Shown here one piece after another: positions 8,064-16,860 of a stretch of DNA of 64,000 nucleotides (its first letter is position 1; every line of letters starts with the position of its first letter). The position numbers were made by a program, and so were the translations under genes. Source of the stretch: Campylobacter concisus (GTDB taxonomy: Bacteria > Campylobacterota > Campylobacteria > Campylobacterales > Campylobacteraceae); the NCBI RefSeq assembly GCF_003049705.1, contig NZ_PIRF01000002.1, positions 62,001 to 126,000 on the forward strand, read 5' to 3'. The notes below the pieces were generated by a model, which did no database searches, had not been told where the DNA came from, and saw nothing but the letters and a program-made list of their open reading frames with translations.

Positions 8064-9532
8064 TACTTGCTTTTAAATTTGACTGCTTTAAAGAGCCAGC
8101 CTTTTTGGCACCATTTTTACGCTCATTAGCTAAAGATCTTAAGCACTCTATAAGCTGTAAAAATGATCAAATTTGCCTAAAAGTAAGTGGCTTTGCCAAT
8201 GAGCTTAGTGCCCTAGCAGATAGAGCTAGCGCCATTTTGCCTTATAGCCTTTTTATAAAGCATAGCGAGGTTGATACAGCAGACGAGCTTGACGAGGCGG
8301 GCGAAATTAAGAAGGTAAAATTTGGCACGCTTAGCCCATCTCAAGCGGCGGCATTTTTGGCTAATGGCAAGGCTATTTTAAATGAAAGTGGCGTGCTTAC
8401 TTGGAGTAAATTTGAGGGCGAGATAACGCTTGGTAATTTTAATGAAAAGCTAAAAGCTTGCCTAAATTTATTAAAAAACGGCAAGGGCGTTTGCATAGAG
8501 CAAGATGAAAATTTATATGAAATTTCTTTTGGGGTAAATTTTGACGCAAATTTCTTGATGCCTGTAAATTTAAAGCAGCTACCAAAAATTTTTATCGCCG
8601 ATGATAGAGCTTTGACATTTCTAGCTAGCTTTGAAAAACCACTTTTAGCACTAAAAACTACAGCCATTTATAGGCAAAATCATGAGGATGCACCGCTATT
8701 TTTTGACGTGATGGCGCCAAATGACCTTTTTCTTTATGCCATTTGCGAGCAGCTAAATAAAGAGGGCTTTAGCTTTTTAAGCGTTAAAGTAAAGGAGCAA
8801 AAAAATGCTATTTCAAGGCTTACTTTGCTTGAAAGTAGCGCAGTTTTAAGCCCATTTTTCTATGCAAAAAACGAGGAATTTGAGCTTAGTAATTTTGGTG
8901 ATATAGCTTTGGGGCTAAAATTTAGCAAATTTAGCGATGATGAAATTTGCCTGCTTTCAAAATCAAGCAAAACGCAGCTTCTATTTTTGCCAAAATTTAG
9001 TAGCTTTGAAGAAATTTATGAGCTCATAAGAGCCGAGGAAGGCGGCGAAAGGCTACTTGAAAACTTCAGTAAAGAGCACACCTTGCCAAGCGGTAAATTT
9101 AGCTCAAATGCTAGCTTTTTCTCGCTATTTTGCATAGCTGGACGCTTGCTTGGCACAAGCAGTGATTTTAAAAAAGCAGGGGAGAATTTGCTTCTTATGG
9201 CAAGCGATTTTAGCGGTCAAAAGGGCGTTAGGATAGATTACAAAATGAAAGATGACTTTGGTTTAGACGGGGTTAAGTTTGTAAAAAGTATCATTTCGTT
9301 TGTCCTTGCTGGCGCTGGAGAGAAGAATATCAGCTTTGGTTGCACCGAGTCTTTGGCGCATTTTTTGAGCGATTTTAGCTATGAAAAACGAGATAAATTT
9401 AATATCAAAAATATTACTTTAAGCGGGGATTTATTTTATAATAAGGTAGTTAGCAACTTGATAAAAAAGCACCTAAACCCAAATATAAAAACAAATTTTG
9501 ACCCCGGATTTGGCGTTGAGATCAAGCTTTAG
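8060..9532 (+). CDS. hydE: HydE, hydrogenase-operon protein; reads as a degenerate HypF paralogue
   Basis: A 490-residue cytoplasmic protein at the position hydE occupies in Wolinella and Helicobacter hydABCDE operons; the molecular function is unsettled. There is no signal peptide or membrane span. By eye the C-terminal half follows the Kae1-like domain of HypF: LSGDLFYNKVVSNLI near residue 454 against LSGGVFQNKTLLELI in HypF, and SDFSGQKGVRIDYKM near 382 against SSFEGESGMRLEALY. A middle stretch (EKPLLALKTTAIY) matches the YrdC-like part (LKPIVLLEAKNSS). The zinc-finger cysteines and the HxxxH metal ligands of HypF are missing. I infer a scaffold or assembly role rather than carbamoyl transfer. 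It overlaps hydD by four bases and hypF by about 15-35. Confidence 0.8.
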   Translation: MILAFKFDCFKEPAFLAPFLRSLAKDLKHSISCKNDQICLKVSGFANELSALADRASAILPYSLFIKHSEVDTADELDEAGEIKKVKFGTLSPSQAAAFLANGKAILNESGVLTWSKFEGEITLGNFNEKLKACLNLLKNGKGVCIEQDENLYEISFGVNFDANFLMPVNLKQLPKIFIADDRALTFLASFEKPLLALKTTAIYRQNHEDAPLFFDVMAPNDLFLYAICEQLNKEGFSFLSVKVKEQKNAISRLTLLESSAVLSPFFYAKNEEFELSNFGDIALGLKFSKFSDDEICLLSKSSKTQLLFLPKFSSFEEIYELIRAEEGGERLLENFSKEHTLPSGKFSSNASFFSLFCIAGRLLGTSSDFKKAGENLLLMASDFSGQKGVRIDYKMKDDFGLDGVKFVKSIISFVLAGAGEKNISFGCTESLAHFLSDFSYEKRDKFNIKNITLSGDLFYNKVVSNLIKKHLNPNIKTNFDPGFGVEIKL

Positions 9533-11741
9533 ATATGAGATCAAAGGCTTAGTTCAAGGCGTAGGTTTTAGACCTTTTGTCTATACTTTGGCGGACAAAT
9601 TTAAGCTAGTTGGCGAAATTTACAACGACGATGAGGGCGTGAAGCTAAATTTTAGTGGCGAAGAGGCTAGCTTTTTGGCTTTTGAAAAAGAGCTTTATGA
9701 GAAGCTACCAGCCCTTGCTAGGATCGATGAGCTAAAGAAGATTAAGATAGATAAAATTTATGAAAAGCTTGAGATCATCGCTTCAAAGTCGGCAACCAAA
9801 CAAGCGCCTATCTTGCCTGATTACGCGCTTTGTGACGACTGCTTGCGCGAGTTTTATGACCCCACAAATCCACGCTACAAATACCCGTTTATAAACTGCA
9901 CCAACTGCGGACCTAGATTTTCGATCATCAAAGCATTGCCTTATGACAGGGTAAATACAACGATGAACGAGTTTAAGATGTGTGAGTTTTGCGAGAGCGA
10001 GTACAAAGACCCGCTTAATCGCCGCTACCACGCAGAGCCGATCTCTTGTCCAAACTGCGGGCCAAAACTCTATCTAAAAGATAAATTTGGCAAAGTCTTG
10101 GCTAGTGGGAACGAAGCGGCCAAAGATGCGGCTAAGCTCATAAACGAGGGCAAAATCTTAGCCATTAAAGGGCTTGGTGGCTTTCATTTGATTTGTGATG
10201 AGACAAATGAAGCCGCAGTTAGCGAGCTAAGAGCTAGAAAGCACCGCCCAAGCAAGCCCTTTGCCCTAATGAGTAAAAATTTAGAAAATGCTAGGGAGAT
10301 AGCACAAATTTCAGAGGCGGAGGCCAGGCTTCTTACTTCAAATTTAAAGCCAATTGTCTTGCTTGAAGCAAAAAATAGCTCAAATATTGCAAAAAGTGTC
10401 GCTCCAAATTTAAACAAGCTTGGCGTTATGCTCGCATTTAGTGGCATACATCTTTTGTTGTTTGACTATTTAGAACACGACATCATCGCAACTAGCGCAA
10501 ACATCTCAGGCGAAGTTGTGATAAAAGATGAGAGCGAGCTAAGAGAAAAGCTAGGTGACGTCATAGACTTTTACCTTGATCACGACCGAGAAATTTACTC
10601 GCCAAGTGACGATAGTATCGCATTTTGCGTTGAAGATGAGACTATTTTCACAAGAACGAGCCGTGGCTTAAATCCAAATTTCATCCATACAAATTTCAAG
10701 CAAAAAGGGACATTTTTAGCCCTTGGAGCGGAGCTAAAAAGCTCATTTTGTATCTATAAAGATGGGCTTTTGATGATTAGCCCGTATATCGGCGATCTAA
10801 AAAATGTGGCGACTTTTGATAGATTTAAAGATATTTTTACCCTTTTTGATAAGACTTACAACCTAAAAATCGATAAAGTTATAGCCGATTTACATCCAAA
10901 TTTTTTAAATACAAAATGGGCAAAGGATCAGGGCTTTGAGCTAGTTCATCTTCAGCATCACTACGCGCATTTGCTAAGCGTGATCTTTGAAAATGATCTA
11001 GCAGATAAAAAATACCTTGGCTTTTGTTTTGATGGCACTGGATACGGGGAAGATGGCAAAATTTGGGGTGGCGAGGTCTTTAAGCTAGATAAAAAGAGTT
11101 TTAAAAGAGTTTATCACTTTGATGAATTTAGCCTATTTGGGGGCGAAAACAGCATCAAAAATATTTATTTAATCGCATATTCTATTATTTTAAAATACTC
11201 TCTTGAGGACGAAGCTGGTAAATTTTTAGTAAATTTTGATGAAAAAATGCTTGCAAATTTTAAAAAAATGGAGCAAAAAGGATTAAACTTAGTAAAGACT
11301 AGCTCAGTTGGTAGGATATTTGACGCATTTGGGGCGATTATTTGTGGGCTTTTTCACTCGAGTTTTGAGGGCGAGAGTGGTATGAGACTTGAAGCACTTT
11401 ATGATAAAAATTTAGATGTGTGTTATAAATTTAGCCTAGACAATGGAGTGATCGGCTTTAAAGAGGCTTTTAAAAGTGCTTTAAAAGATGAGCCAAGAGT
11501 GGCTGCAACGGCATTTATAAATGGCTTTGCTGATATTATTTTTGAAATTTCAAAAAAAGAAAAAATGGAAATTTTACTAAGCGGTGGAGTTTTTCAAAAT
11601 AAGACTTTGCTTGAACTTATTTACAAAAAATTTACTAAAGCAAATTTGAAATTTTATATCAATAAAAAATTCTGTAGCAACGATTCTAACGTAAATTTAG
11701 GGCAAATTTATTATTATTTATCCACATTTTCTAATAAGTGA
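9498..11741 (+). CDS. hypF: Carbamoyltransferase HypF
   Basis: HypF transfers carbamoyl from carbamoyl phosphate to the C-terminal cysteine of HypE, the source of the cyanide ligands. Domains in order: acylphosphatase (IKGLVQGVGFRPFVY, about residues 15-95), two zinc-finger motifs (CDDCLREF and CTNCGPRF near 110-140; CEFCESEY and CPNCGPKL near 161-187), YrdC-like (about 205-385, with KGLGGFHLICDE and KHRPSKPFALM), and Kae1-like with metal ligands LQHHYAHLL near 485 and LSGGVFQNK near 693. There is no ATG at the 5' end: TTG codons at 9498, 9510 and 9516 are possible starts, all inside hydE. I keep the longest, with low certainty on the exact start. Confidence 0.95.
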   Translation: MTPDLALRSSFRYEIKGLVQGVGFRPFVYTLADKFKLVGEIYNDDEGVKLNFSGEEASFLAFEKELYEKLPALARIDELKKIKIDKIYEKLEIIASKSATKQAPILPDYALCDDCLREFYDPTNPRYKYPFINCTNCGPRFSIIKALPYDRVNTTMNEFKMCEFCESEYKDPLNRRYHAEPISCPNCGPKLYLKDKFGKVLASGNEAAKDAAKLINEGKILAIKGLGGFHLICDETNEAAVSELRARKHRPSKPFALMSKNLENAREIAQISEAEARLLTSNLKPIVLLEAKNSSNIAKSVAPNLNKLGVMLAFSGIHLLLFDYLEHDIIATSANISGEVVIKDESELREKLGDVIDFYLDHDREIYSPSDDSIAFCVEDETIFTRTSRGLNPNFIHTNFKQKGTFLALGAELKSSFCIYKDGLLMISPYIGDLKNVATFDRFKDIFTLFDKTYNLKIDKVIADLHPNFLNTKWAKDQGFELVHLQHHYAHLLSVIFENDLADKKYLGFCFDGTGYGEDGKIWGGEVFKLDKKSFKRVYHFDEFSLFGGENSIKNIYLIAYSIILKYSLEDEAGKFLVNFDEKMLANFKKMEQKGLNLVKTSSVGRIFDAFGAIICGLFHSSFEGESGMRLEALYDKNLDVCYKFSLDNGVIGFKEAFKSALKDEPRVAATAFINGFADIIFEISKKEKMEILLSGGVFQNKTLLELIYKKFTKANLKFYINKKFCSNDSNVNLGQIYYYLSTFSNK

Positions 11742-11749
11742 TGTATAAT
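11712..11749 (+). promoter_or_regulatory. Candidate nikR promoter with NikR operator
   Basis: Inside the end of hypF, TATTATT (11712-11718) plus 11 bases plus TCTAATA (11730-11736) matches the H. pylori NikR site TATTATT-N11-AATAATA at 12 of 14 arm positions. A -10-like TATAAT lies at 11744-11749, so the operator covers the -35 area. A start near 11756 would give a leader of about 30 nt to the nikR ATG at 11787. This arrangement suggests that NikR controls its own internal promoter. Confidence 0.45.
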
Positions 11750-11786
11750 GATTATAAACGGTAATCAAACGAGAAAGGAGCAGAAA

Positions 11787-12200
11787 ATGGATAGTGTTAT
11801 ACGTTTTAGTGTTTCTTTACCTAGTCAGTTACTTGACGAACTAGATAAAAAGGTTAGCGAACAAGGCTACGCTTCTAGGAGCGAATTTACGAGAGATTTG
11901 ATACGCGAAAAGATCGTAAGTGATAGCTGGAAGGACGCTAGTGAGGAGTTGATCGGGGTTTTGACGCTCATTTATATGCATCATCACAACGATTTGGTGA
12001 ATAAAAAGATGGATATAGAGCATAGCTCTGATGTGAAAATCATCTGCACAAACCATGTTCATGTCGATCACCATAACTGCTTAGAAACGATTTCAATAAG
12101 AGGCGAGGCTGGCAAAATTGAACGCTTTGCTGAAAGGATCGCCGGCTTAAAGGGTGTAAAATTTTCTAAACTCACAAGGGCAGCTATTCCTAGGTTTTAG
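11787..12200 (+). CDS. nikR: Nickel-responsive regulator NikR
   Basis: NikR is a tetrameric ribbon-helix-helix repressor with a C-terminal ACT-like nickel domain. The 137-residue product starts [20 protein letters not shown], the ribbon-helix-helix (about 1-50). Nickel-site residues are in [21 protein letters not shown] (His and Cys ligands) and the region after. The start at 11787 is fixed by AAAGGAG seven bases upstream; an upstream in-frame ATG at 11748 would add 13 unconserved residues. Nikel control inside a nickel-enzyme operon makes functional sense. It lies 45 bases after hypF and probably has its own promoter as well as read-through. Confidence 0.95.
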   Translation: MDSVIRFSVSLPSQLLDELDKKVSEQGYASRSEFTRDLIREKIVSDSWKDASEELIGVLTLIYMHHHNDLVNKKMDIEHSSDVKIICTNHVHVDHHNCLETISIRGEAGKIERFAERIAGLKGVKFSKLTRAAIPRF

Positions 12201-12216
12201 TTTTTTAAGGGTCTTT

Positions 12217-12585
12217 ATGGGTTTTAGGAATTTTTGGGATTTTTTTATAGGTGAAGCTAGCGGTGGTATCTTTCTTATCGCTGCTGCTTTAGTGGCTTTT
12301 ATCTTTGAAAATGTTTTTTTAAGCAGTTTTTATAACTCATTTTTACAAATCGATACAAGGCTAAATTTTGGCAGATCGCCGATACAAAAGCCCCTTATCC
12401 TTTTGATAAATGATAGTTTGATGGCCGTTTTTTTCTTTTTACTTGGGTTTAGACTTAAGCGAGAAATTTTTAAAGCAAAGCTTAGGAGCCTGGCCCAAGC
12501 TACCTTGCTAAAAATTTTTATTATCGGCAGCATTTTAGCTTCTGTATTTTTTTATATTTTAAATCACAATTATATTTTTTGTTGA
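12217..12585 (+). pseudogene. NhaA Na+/H+ antiporter, N-terminal remnant
   Basis: The 122-residue frame matches the beginning of NhaA: FFIGEASGGIFLIAAALVAF, then KPLILLINDSLMAVFFFLLGF and LKREIFKAKLRSLAQA. NhaA is normally about 390 residues with 12 membrane spans, so only about 30 percent is present. The conserved aspartates of the transport site are absent because they lie in the missing part. The reading frame stays open for 31 more codons after the TGA at 12583-12585, up to a TAA overlapping the next ATG, but that stretch shows no clear NhaA match. It has a plausible ribosome site (AAGGG) and may still be transcribed. I infer an internal deletion of an ancestral nhaA. Confidence 0.7.
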
Positions 12586-12680
12586 AAGACTAAGGCAGTG
12601 TCAATGGACATGAATACGGCATTTAAGACACTTGCTGGAAATTTAGTGTTTTGTATATCTTATAAAAGAGAGTGTGAATA

Positions 12681-13940
12681 ATGAACTTTTTAAATAGAAT
12701 TTTTCTAGCAAAAGAGCTGGATCGGTGGCAAAGTGACGGCATAGTCGATAAAGAGACAGCTATAAAAATAGCAAATTTATACGACATCGACCCTGACGCC
12801 CACAGCGATAAAATGAGTTTTGTCCTAAAGCTCGTAGCATATCTCTTTTTTGCGCTAGCCTTTTTTACGCTCGTTGGTGCAAACTGGGAAGAGATACCAA
12901 GACTAGGACGTTTAGCACTTGTGTTATTTGTGCTTGGGCTTGTAAATTTTGGTGGAATTTACTATCTCGTAAAGGGAAAGGAAAATCTATCAACGGCGAT
13001 GTTTTTTCTTGGAAATTTCTGCTTTGGTGCGGCGATTGCTCTTATTGCTCAAATTTATAACATTAGTGATGAGCCAAGCGGCGGTATCTTGCTTTGGAGT
13101 ATCGGAGCGTTTGCGGTTTCTTTTGCTAGTAAGAAAGGTGTATTGGTAGCCCAAAGCCTTATCTTTGCGACAGTTTGGTTTTTTATGATAGCTTATCAGG
13201 GTGATTTTGGCTTTGGCTTTATCATTTTTATAGCACTTGGCGCATATACGCTTTACAAAGACGACTCAAAATGGCTTGCTTTTGTGCTTTTTATAGATAT
13301 TTTTATATACATCATTTCATTTTGCGGCTACATTAGTGGTCTTAGAGCGATATTTGATTATGGATTTTTGTTTGGGCTTCCGATGGTTGCGATCGTATCG
13401 CTATCTTATGCGCTTTTACTTATTAGCATTTCGCCGCTACTAGATAAATTTAGAGTAGGGCTTGGCGCATTTACGAAAGAATTTGGTAAAAATTTTGGCG
13501 TTTTTGTGTTGTTATTTTGTCTATTTTTATTTGAAGAAAGAAATTTATTTGAGGTTGGAGATGAAGAGTTTTGGTTTGTAAAGTCATTTTTTAAAAGTAA
13601 CTTTGGCTTTGTCTTTATTTTATTTAGCGTTGCTTATTTTGCACTGTTTTTTAAAGAAAAAAACAAGAGCGGTTTGCTGCTTGGGGCACTGCTCGTGTCG
13701 TTGCCATTTGTCTTTAGCTACGGGCCTGGCTATGCAAATATATTTTTCTCGCTCGCAAATATCATAACAGCTGCGGTTCTTATCAAAAAGGGTGAGTTAA
13801 AACTTGGTCTTTGTATGATATTTTTGGTCGCAGCCGTGAGGTATTTCCAACTCATAGGCGATTATATTGGTGCTACGGCGCTATTTATGGTATTTGCTTT
13901 CATAGTGCTAGTTGTCGCTAGAAAAGGACGTAAAAAATGA
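12681..13940 (+). CDS. DUF2157 multi-spanning membrane protein
   Basis: A 419-residue protein with a soluble N-terminal segment (FLAKELDRWQSDGIVDKETA and onward, about residues 1-50) followed by roughly a dozen hydrophobic spans. The N-terminal helix-turn pattern plus LVGANWEEIPRLGRLALVL is the DUF2157 signature; the function of the family is unknown. It overlaps the next gene by four bases (ATGA), and DUF2157 proteins are often paired with a GDYXXLXY protein as here. It has no evident link to hydrogenase maturation although it sits between nikR and hypB. Confidence 0.8.
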   Translation: MNFLNRIFLAKELDRWQSDGIVDKETAIKIANLYDIDPDAHSDKMSFVLKLVAYLFFALAFFTLVGANWEEIPRLGRLALVLFVLGLVNFGGIYYLVKGKENLSTAMFFLGNFCFGAAIALIAQIYNISDEPSGGILLWSIGAFAVSFASKKGVLVAQSLIFATVWFFMIAYQGDFGFGFIIFIALGAYTLYKDDSKWLAFVLFIDIFIYIISFCGYISGLRAIFDYGFLFGLPMVAIVSLSYALLLISISPLLDKFRVGLGAFTKEFGKNFGVFVLLFCLFLFEERNLFEVGDEEFWFVKSFFKSNFGFVFILFSVAYFALFFKEKNKSGLLLGALLVSLPFVFSYGPGYANIFFSLANIITAAVLIKKGELKLGLCMIFLVAAVRYFQLIGDYIGATALFMVFAFIVLVVARKGRKK

Positions 13941-14542
13941 AGATAAAAGTCTTAATAGTAGCTGTAATTTTTCAAATTTTGCTTATTGGCATTATGCTTG
14001 GCTACGCGCTTATGCCACTTTATTTTGGACAAGAGGTAAGAGTGAGAGTCAATCTTTATGATCCAAGAGATCTTTTTCGCGGAAACTATGTTGATTTAAA
14101 CTATGAATTTTCAAATTTTCATTCAAGAAATTTTGACGAAAATGATAAAGATGACCGCTATATCGACCAATATGATGAGAGAGTAAGAGATGGGGCTAGA
14201 GTTTATGCTGTTTTAAAACCAGATATTAATGGCACTTACGGCTTTGCAAAATTTAGTGCAAGCAAGCCAGAAAATGGAGTGTTTTTAGCTGGTAGATATG
14301 ATGGCTACTCACTCGTAAAATACGGCATAGAGCACTTTTATATGTCACCTGATAGTGCAGCCAGTACCGAAGATGAAATGAGAGAAGAAGACGTTGATGT
14401 CTATGCTGTTTTGATGGTGATGGATAATGGCAAGGCTAGACTAAAGGATCTAATAATCCAAAAGAATGCCCAAAAAAATAGTAAAAAACTACTTGGTGAT
14501 GAAAATTTTGATAAGTTGGATGAGATTAGGCAAAAAGAGTAA
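13937..14542 (+). CDS. GDYXXLXY domain membrane-anchored protein
   Basis: A 201-residue protein with one N-terminal membrane helix (VLIVAVIFQILLIGIMLGYAL) followed by a periplasmic domain containing DPRDLFRGNYVDLNYEFS, the motif that names the family (here GNYVDLNY). Its start overlaps the DUF2157 gene, so the two are probably made together. Function is unknown. The C-terminus is rich in lysine and asparagine. About 170 bp of very AT-rich DNA separates it from hypB, room for a separate hyp promoter. Confidence 0.8.
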   Translation: MKIKVLIVAVIFQILLIGIMLGYALMPLYFGQEVRVRVNLYDPRDLFRGNYVDLNYEFSNFHSRNFDENDKDDRYIDQYDERVRDGARVYAVLKPDINGTYGFAKFSASKPENGVFLAGRYDGYSLVKYGIEHFYMSPDSAASTEDEMREEDVDVYAVLMVMDNGKARLKDLIIQKNAQKNSKKLLGDENFDKLDEIRQKE

Positions 14543-14712
14543 AGTAAATTTAGTCAAAATTCTTATGCAAATTTTATTTATATTTTTAAATTTAAATAAA
14601 AATTTAAATAAATTAATTAATTTTGATCTATTTGCAAAAACTCCTAAATTTTAATTTTATTTTTAAATTTAAGAGTTAAAATCTCCATAAATTAATAAAA
14701 AAGGATGAAAAA

Positions 14713-15525
14713 ATGTGTAAAGATTGCGGTTGTTCAATGGGTAATCACGCCCACACTCACACTCACGCTGATGGCACCACTCACTCGCACCCACACACTC
14801 ATGATGGACAAACAGAGCATGCTCATGACGCACATGAGCATAGCCACGAGGCTCACGCACACCCTGTGTTAAATGAGAGCAAAACCATAGACGTGATAGA
14901 GAAAATCCTCTCCGAAAACGACAAAGAGGCCGCTCACAACAGGGCTCATCTTGATGAGAAAAAGATACTTTGCGTAAATTTGATGAGTAGCCCAGGCGCT
15001 GGTAAGACGACGCTTTTAGAGGCTACGATAAAGGCTGGTAAATTTAAAATAGGCGTTGTTGAGGGCGATTTGGAGACAAATCAAGATGCCGACCGTATAG
15101 TAAAAGCTGGTGCAAAGGCTCATCAGATAAGCACAGGTCAGACCTGTCACTTGGATGCATTTATGGTGCATGAAGGGCTTCATCATCTGCCACTAAACGA
15201 GCTTGATCTAGTCTTTATAGAAAATGTTGGAAATTTAGTCTGCCCTGCAAGCTACGACGTTGGCTCACACTTTAACGCTGTGCTTCTTTCAGTGCCAGAG
15301 GGTGATGATAAGGTGAGCAAATATCCAGTGATGTTTAGGGCTGCTGACGTGCTTCTTATCACAAAAGCTTCGCTCGCACCACACTTTGACTTTGATATCG
15401 AGCGAGTGAAAAACGACGCTAGAAAGCTAAATCCAAAGGTCGATATCTTTGTGATAGATAGCAAAACAGGCGAAGGCATTGATAAATGGATAAGTTATTT
15501 GGAATTTAAAAAAGAGCTAAGATAA
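14713..15525 (+). CDS. hypB: Hydrogenase/urease nickel GTPase HypB with histidine-rich N-terminus
   Basis: HypB delivers nickel to the hydrogenase large subunit, driven by GTP. The 270-residue protein starts MCKDCGCSMG, a cysteine high-affinity nickel site, followed by a histidine-rich stretch at about residues 11-50 with many HTH, HAH and HSH units that can store nickel. The GTPase domain has MSSPGAGKTTLLEATI (P-loop) near residue 95, EGDLETNQDADRI, a C-x-H metal site in TGQTCHLDA, and NVGNLVCPA. It heads the hypBCDEA cluster with AAGGATG upstream. Confidence 0.96.
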   Translation: MCKDCGCSMGNHAHTHTHADGTTHSHPHTHDGQTEHAHDAHEHSHEAHAHPVLNESKTIDVIEKILSENDKEAAHNRAHLDEKKILCVNLMSSPGAGKTTLLEATIKAGKFKIGVVEGDLETNQDADRIVKAGAKAHQISTGQTCHLDAFMVHEGLHHLPLNELDLVFIENVGNLVCPASYDVGSHFNAVLLSVPEGDDKVSKYPVMFRAADVLLITKASLAPHFDFDIERVKNDARKLNPKVDIFVIDSKTGEGIDKWISYLEFKKELR

Positions 15526-15764
15526 TGTGCCTCTCGATCCCTTCAAAAGTAATAGAAATAGATGAAAATAACGTTGCTACTGTTGAGACCTTGGGCGTTA
15601 CTAGAAAGGTAAGCCTAGATCTCATCTCTGAAGAGGTAAAAGTTGGCGAATACGTGCTAATCCACGTTGGATACGCTATGCAAAAGATCGATACGCAGTT
15701 TGCGCTTGAGAGCTTAGAGGTCTATCAAAAGATCGCTGATGATATGAACGCGGGGAAAATTTGA
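15525..15764 (+). CDS. hypC: Hydrogenase assembly chaperone HypC
   Basis: HypC is a small chaperone that carries the Fe(CN)2CO unit with HypD and keeps the large-subunit precursor open. The 79-residue protein begins MCLSIPSKVIEID with the essential Cys2, and has the usual VHVGYAMQKID segment. Its ATG uses the last base of the hypB stop region, and its TGA overlaps the hypD ATG, so the cluster is tightly coupled. Confidence 0.95.
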   Translation: MCLSIPSKVIEIDENNVATVETLGVTRKVSLDLISEEVKVGEYVLIHVGYAMQKIDTQFALESLEVYQKIADDMNAGKI

Positions 15765-16852
15765 TGGATCTTATCAATGACTTTCGCGATAAAAATTTAA
15801 TCCTAGCCCTTTCAAAGCTCATAAAAAAAGAGAGCACAAAGCCCCTAAATATCATGGAAATTTGCGGCGGCCATACGCACAGCATTATGAAATTTGCACT
15901 GCCAAGCTTAGTTGGAGAGCATATAAATTTCATCCACGGCCCAGGCTGTCCGGTCTGCGTGATGCCAAAGAGCCGCATAGATGAGGCCTGTAAGCTTGCT
16001 AGCATGGATAATGTGATCTTTTGCACGCTAGCTGACATGCTAAGAGTGCCTGGCTCAAAGACAAGCTTGCAAAAACTTCGTGGCGAGGGGCATGATATAA
16101 GAGCACTTTACACGCCACTTGATGCGCTAAATATAGCTAAGCAAAATCCAGACAAAAAGGTTATATTTTTTGCCATTGGCTTTGAGACAACGACGCCAAT
16201 GAGCGCAAATTTGGTTGAAAAAGTGGTGCAAGGGGGCATTAAAAATTTATACTTTCATATAAATCACGTAACCGTCCCAGCACCAGTTAGAGCCATAATG
16301 AGCGATGAAAACGTGAGGATAGATGCATTTTTAGGCCCAAGCCATGTGAGTGTCATCACTGGAAGTAAAATTTATAAAGAGCTAGCAGATGAGTTTAAAA
16401 GACCGATCGCCATTAGCGGTTTTGAGCCACTTGACATCATGGCAAGTGTGCTAAATTTAGTCCGTCAGCAAAATGCAGGCACATATGAGGTCTATAACGA
16501 GTATGCAAGGGCGGTTAAAGAAGAGGGCAACGTCAAGGCAAAAGAGCTCATCGCTAAGTACTTTGAGCCGTGCGACTTTGTCTGGAGAGGGCTTGGCGAG
16601 ATAGTACAAAGCGGTATGAAGCTAAAAGACGAGTTTGCCTATCTTGACGCTAGAGTGCAGTTTGACTGCAGCGTAGAGAGCGCTGGCGAGAGCAAGGCAT
16701 GCATTTGTGGGCAAATTTTAAGAGGGCTAGCAAAGCCAACAGAGTGTAAAGTCTTTGGCAAGGTTTGCAACCCGCAAAATCCGATAGGATCGTGCATGGT
16801 CTCAAGCGAGGGCGCTTGTGCGGCATATTTTAAATACGCAAGAGTTGGTTAA
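15764..16852 (+). CDS. hypD: Hydrogenase formation protein HypD
   Basis: HypD is the FeS scaffold on which Fe(CN)2CO is assembled with HypC and HypE. The 362-residue product has the three conserved motifs: MEICGGHTHSIMKF (about 30-43), GPGCPVCVMP (about 63-72) and FETTTPMSANL. The C-terminal cysteines in CKVFGKVCNPQNPIGSC bind a 4Fe-4S cluster. I choose the ATG at 15764, overlapping the hypC TGA, with a purine-rich GGGG upstream; a TTG one codon earlier is also open. Confidence 0.96.
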   Translation: MDLINDFRDKNLILALSKLIKKESTKPLNIMEICGGHTHSIMKFALPSLVGEHINFIHGPGCPVCVMPKSRIDEACKLASMDNVIFCTLADMLRVPGSKTSLQKLRGEGHDIRALYTPLDALNIAKQNPDKKVIFFAIGFETTTPMSANLVEKVVQGGIKNLYFHINHVTVPAPVRAIMSDENVRIDAFLGPSHVSVITGSKIYKELADEFKRPIAISGFEPLDIMASVLNLVRQQNAGTYEVYNEYARAVKEEGNVKAKELIAKYFEPCDFVWRGLGEIVQSGMKLKDEFAYLDARVQFDCSVESAGESKACICGQILRGLAKPTECKVFGKVCNPQNPIGSCMVSSEGACAAYFKYARVG

Positions 16853-16860
16853 GGAATTTA

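Noticed and set aside
14750-14860. CAC/CAT-rich DNA as a microsatellite
   Set aside because: It encodes the histidine-rich arm of HypB, a known family feature, with mixed codons and no regular repeat unit.
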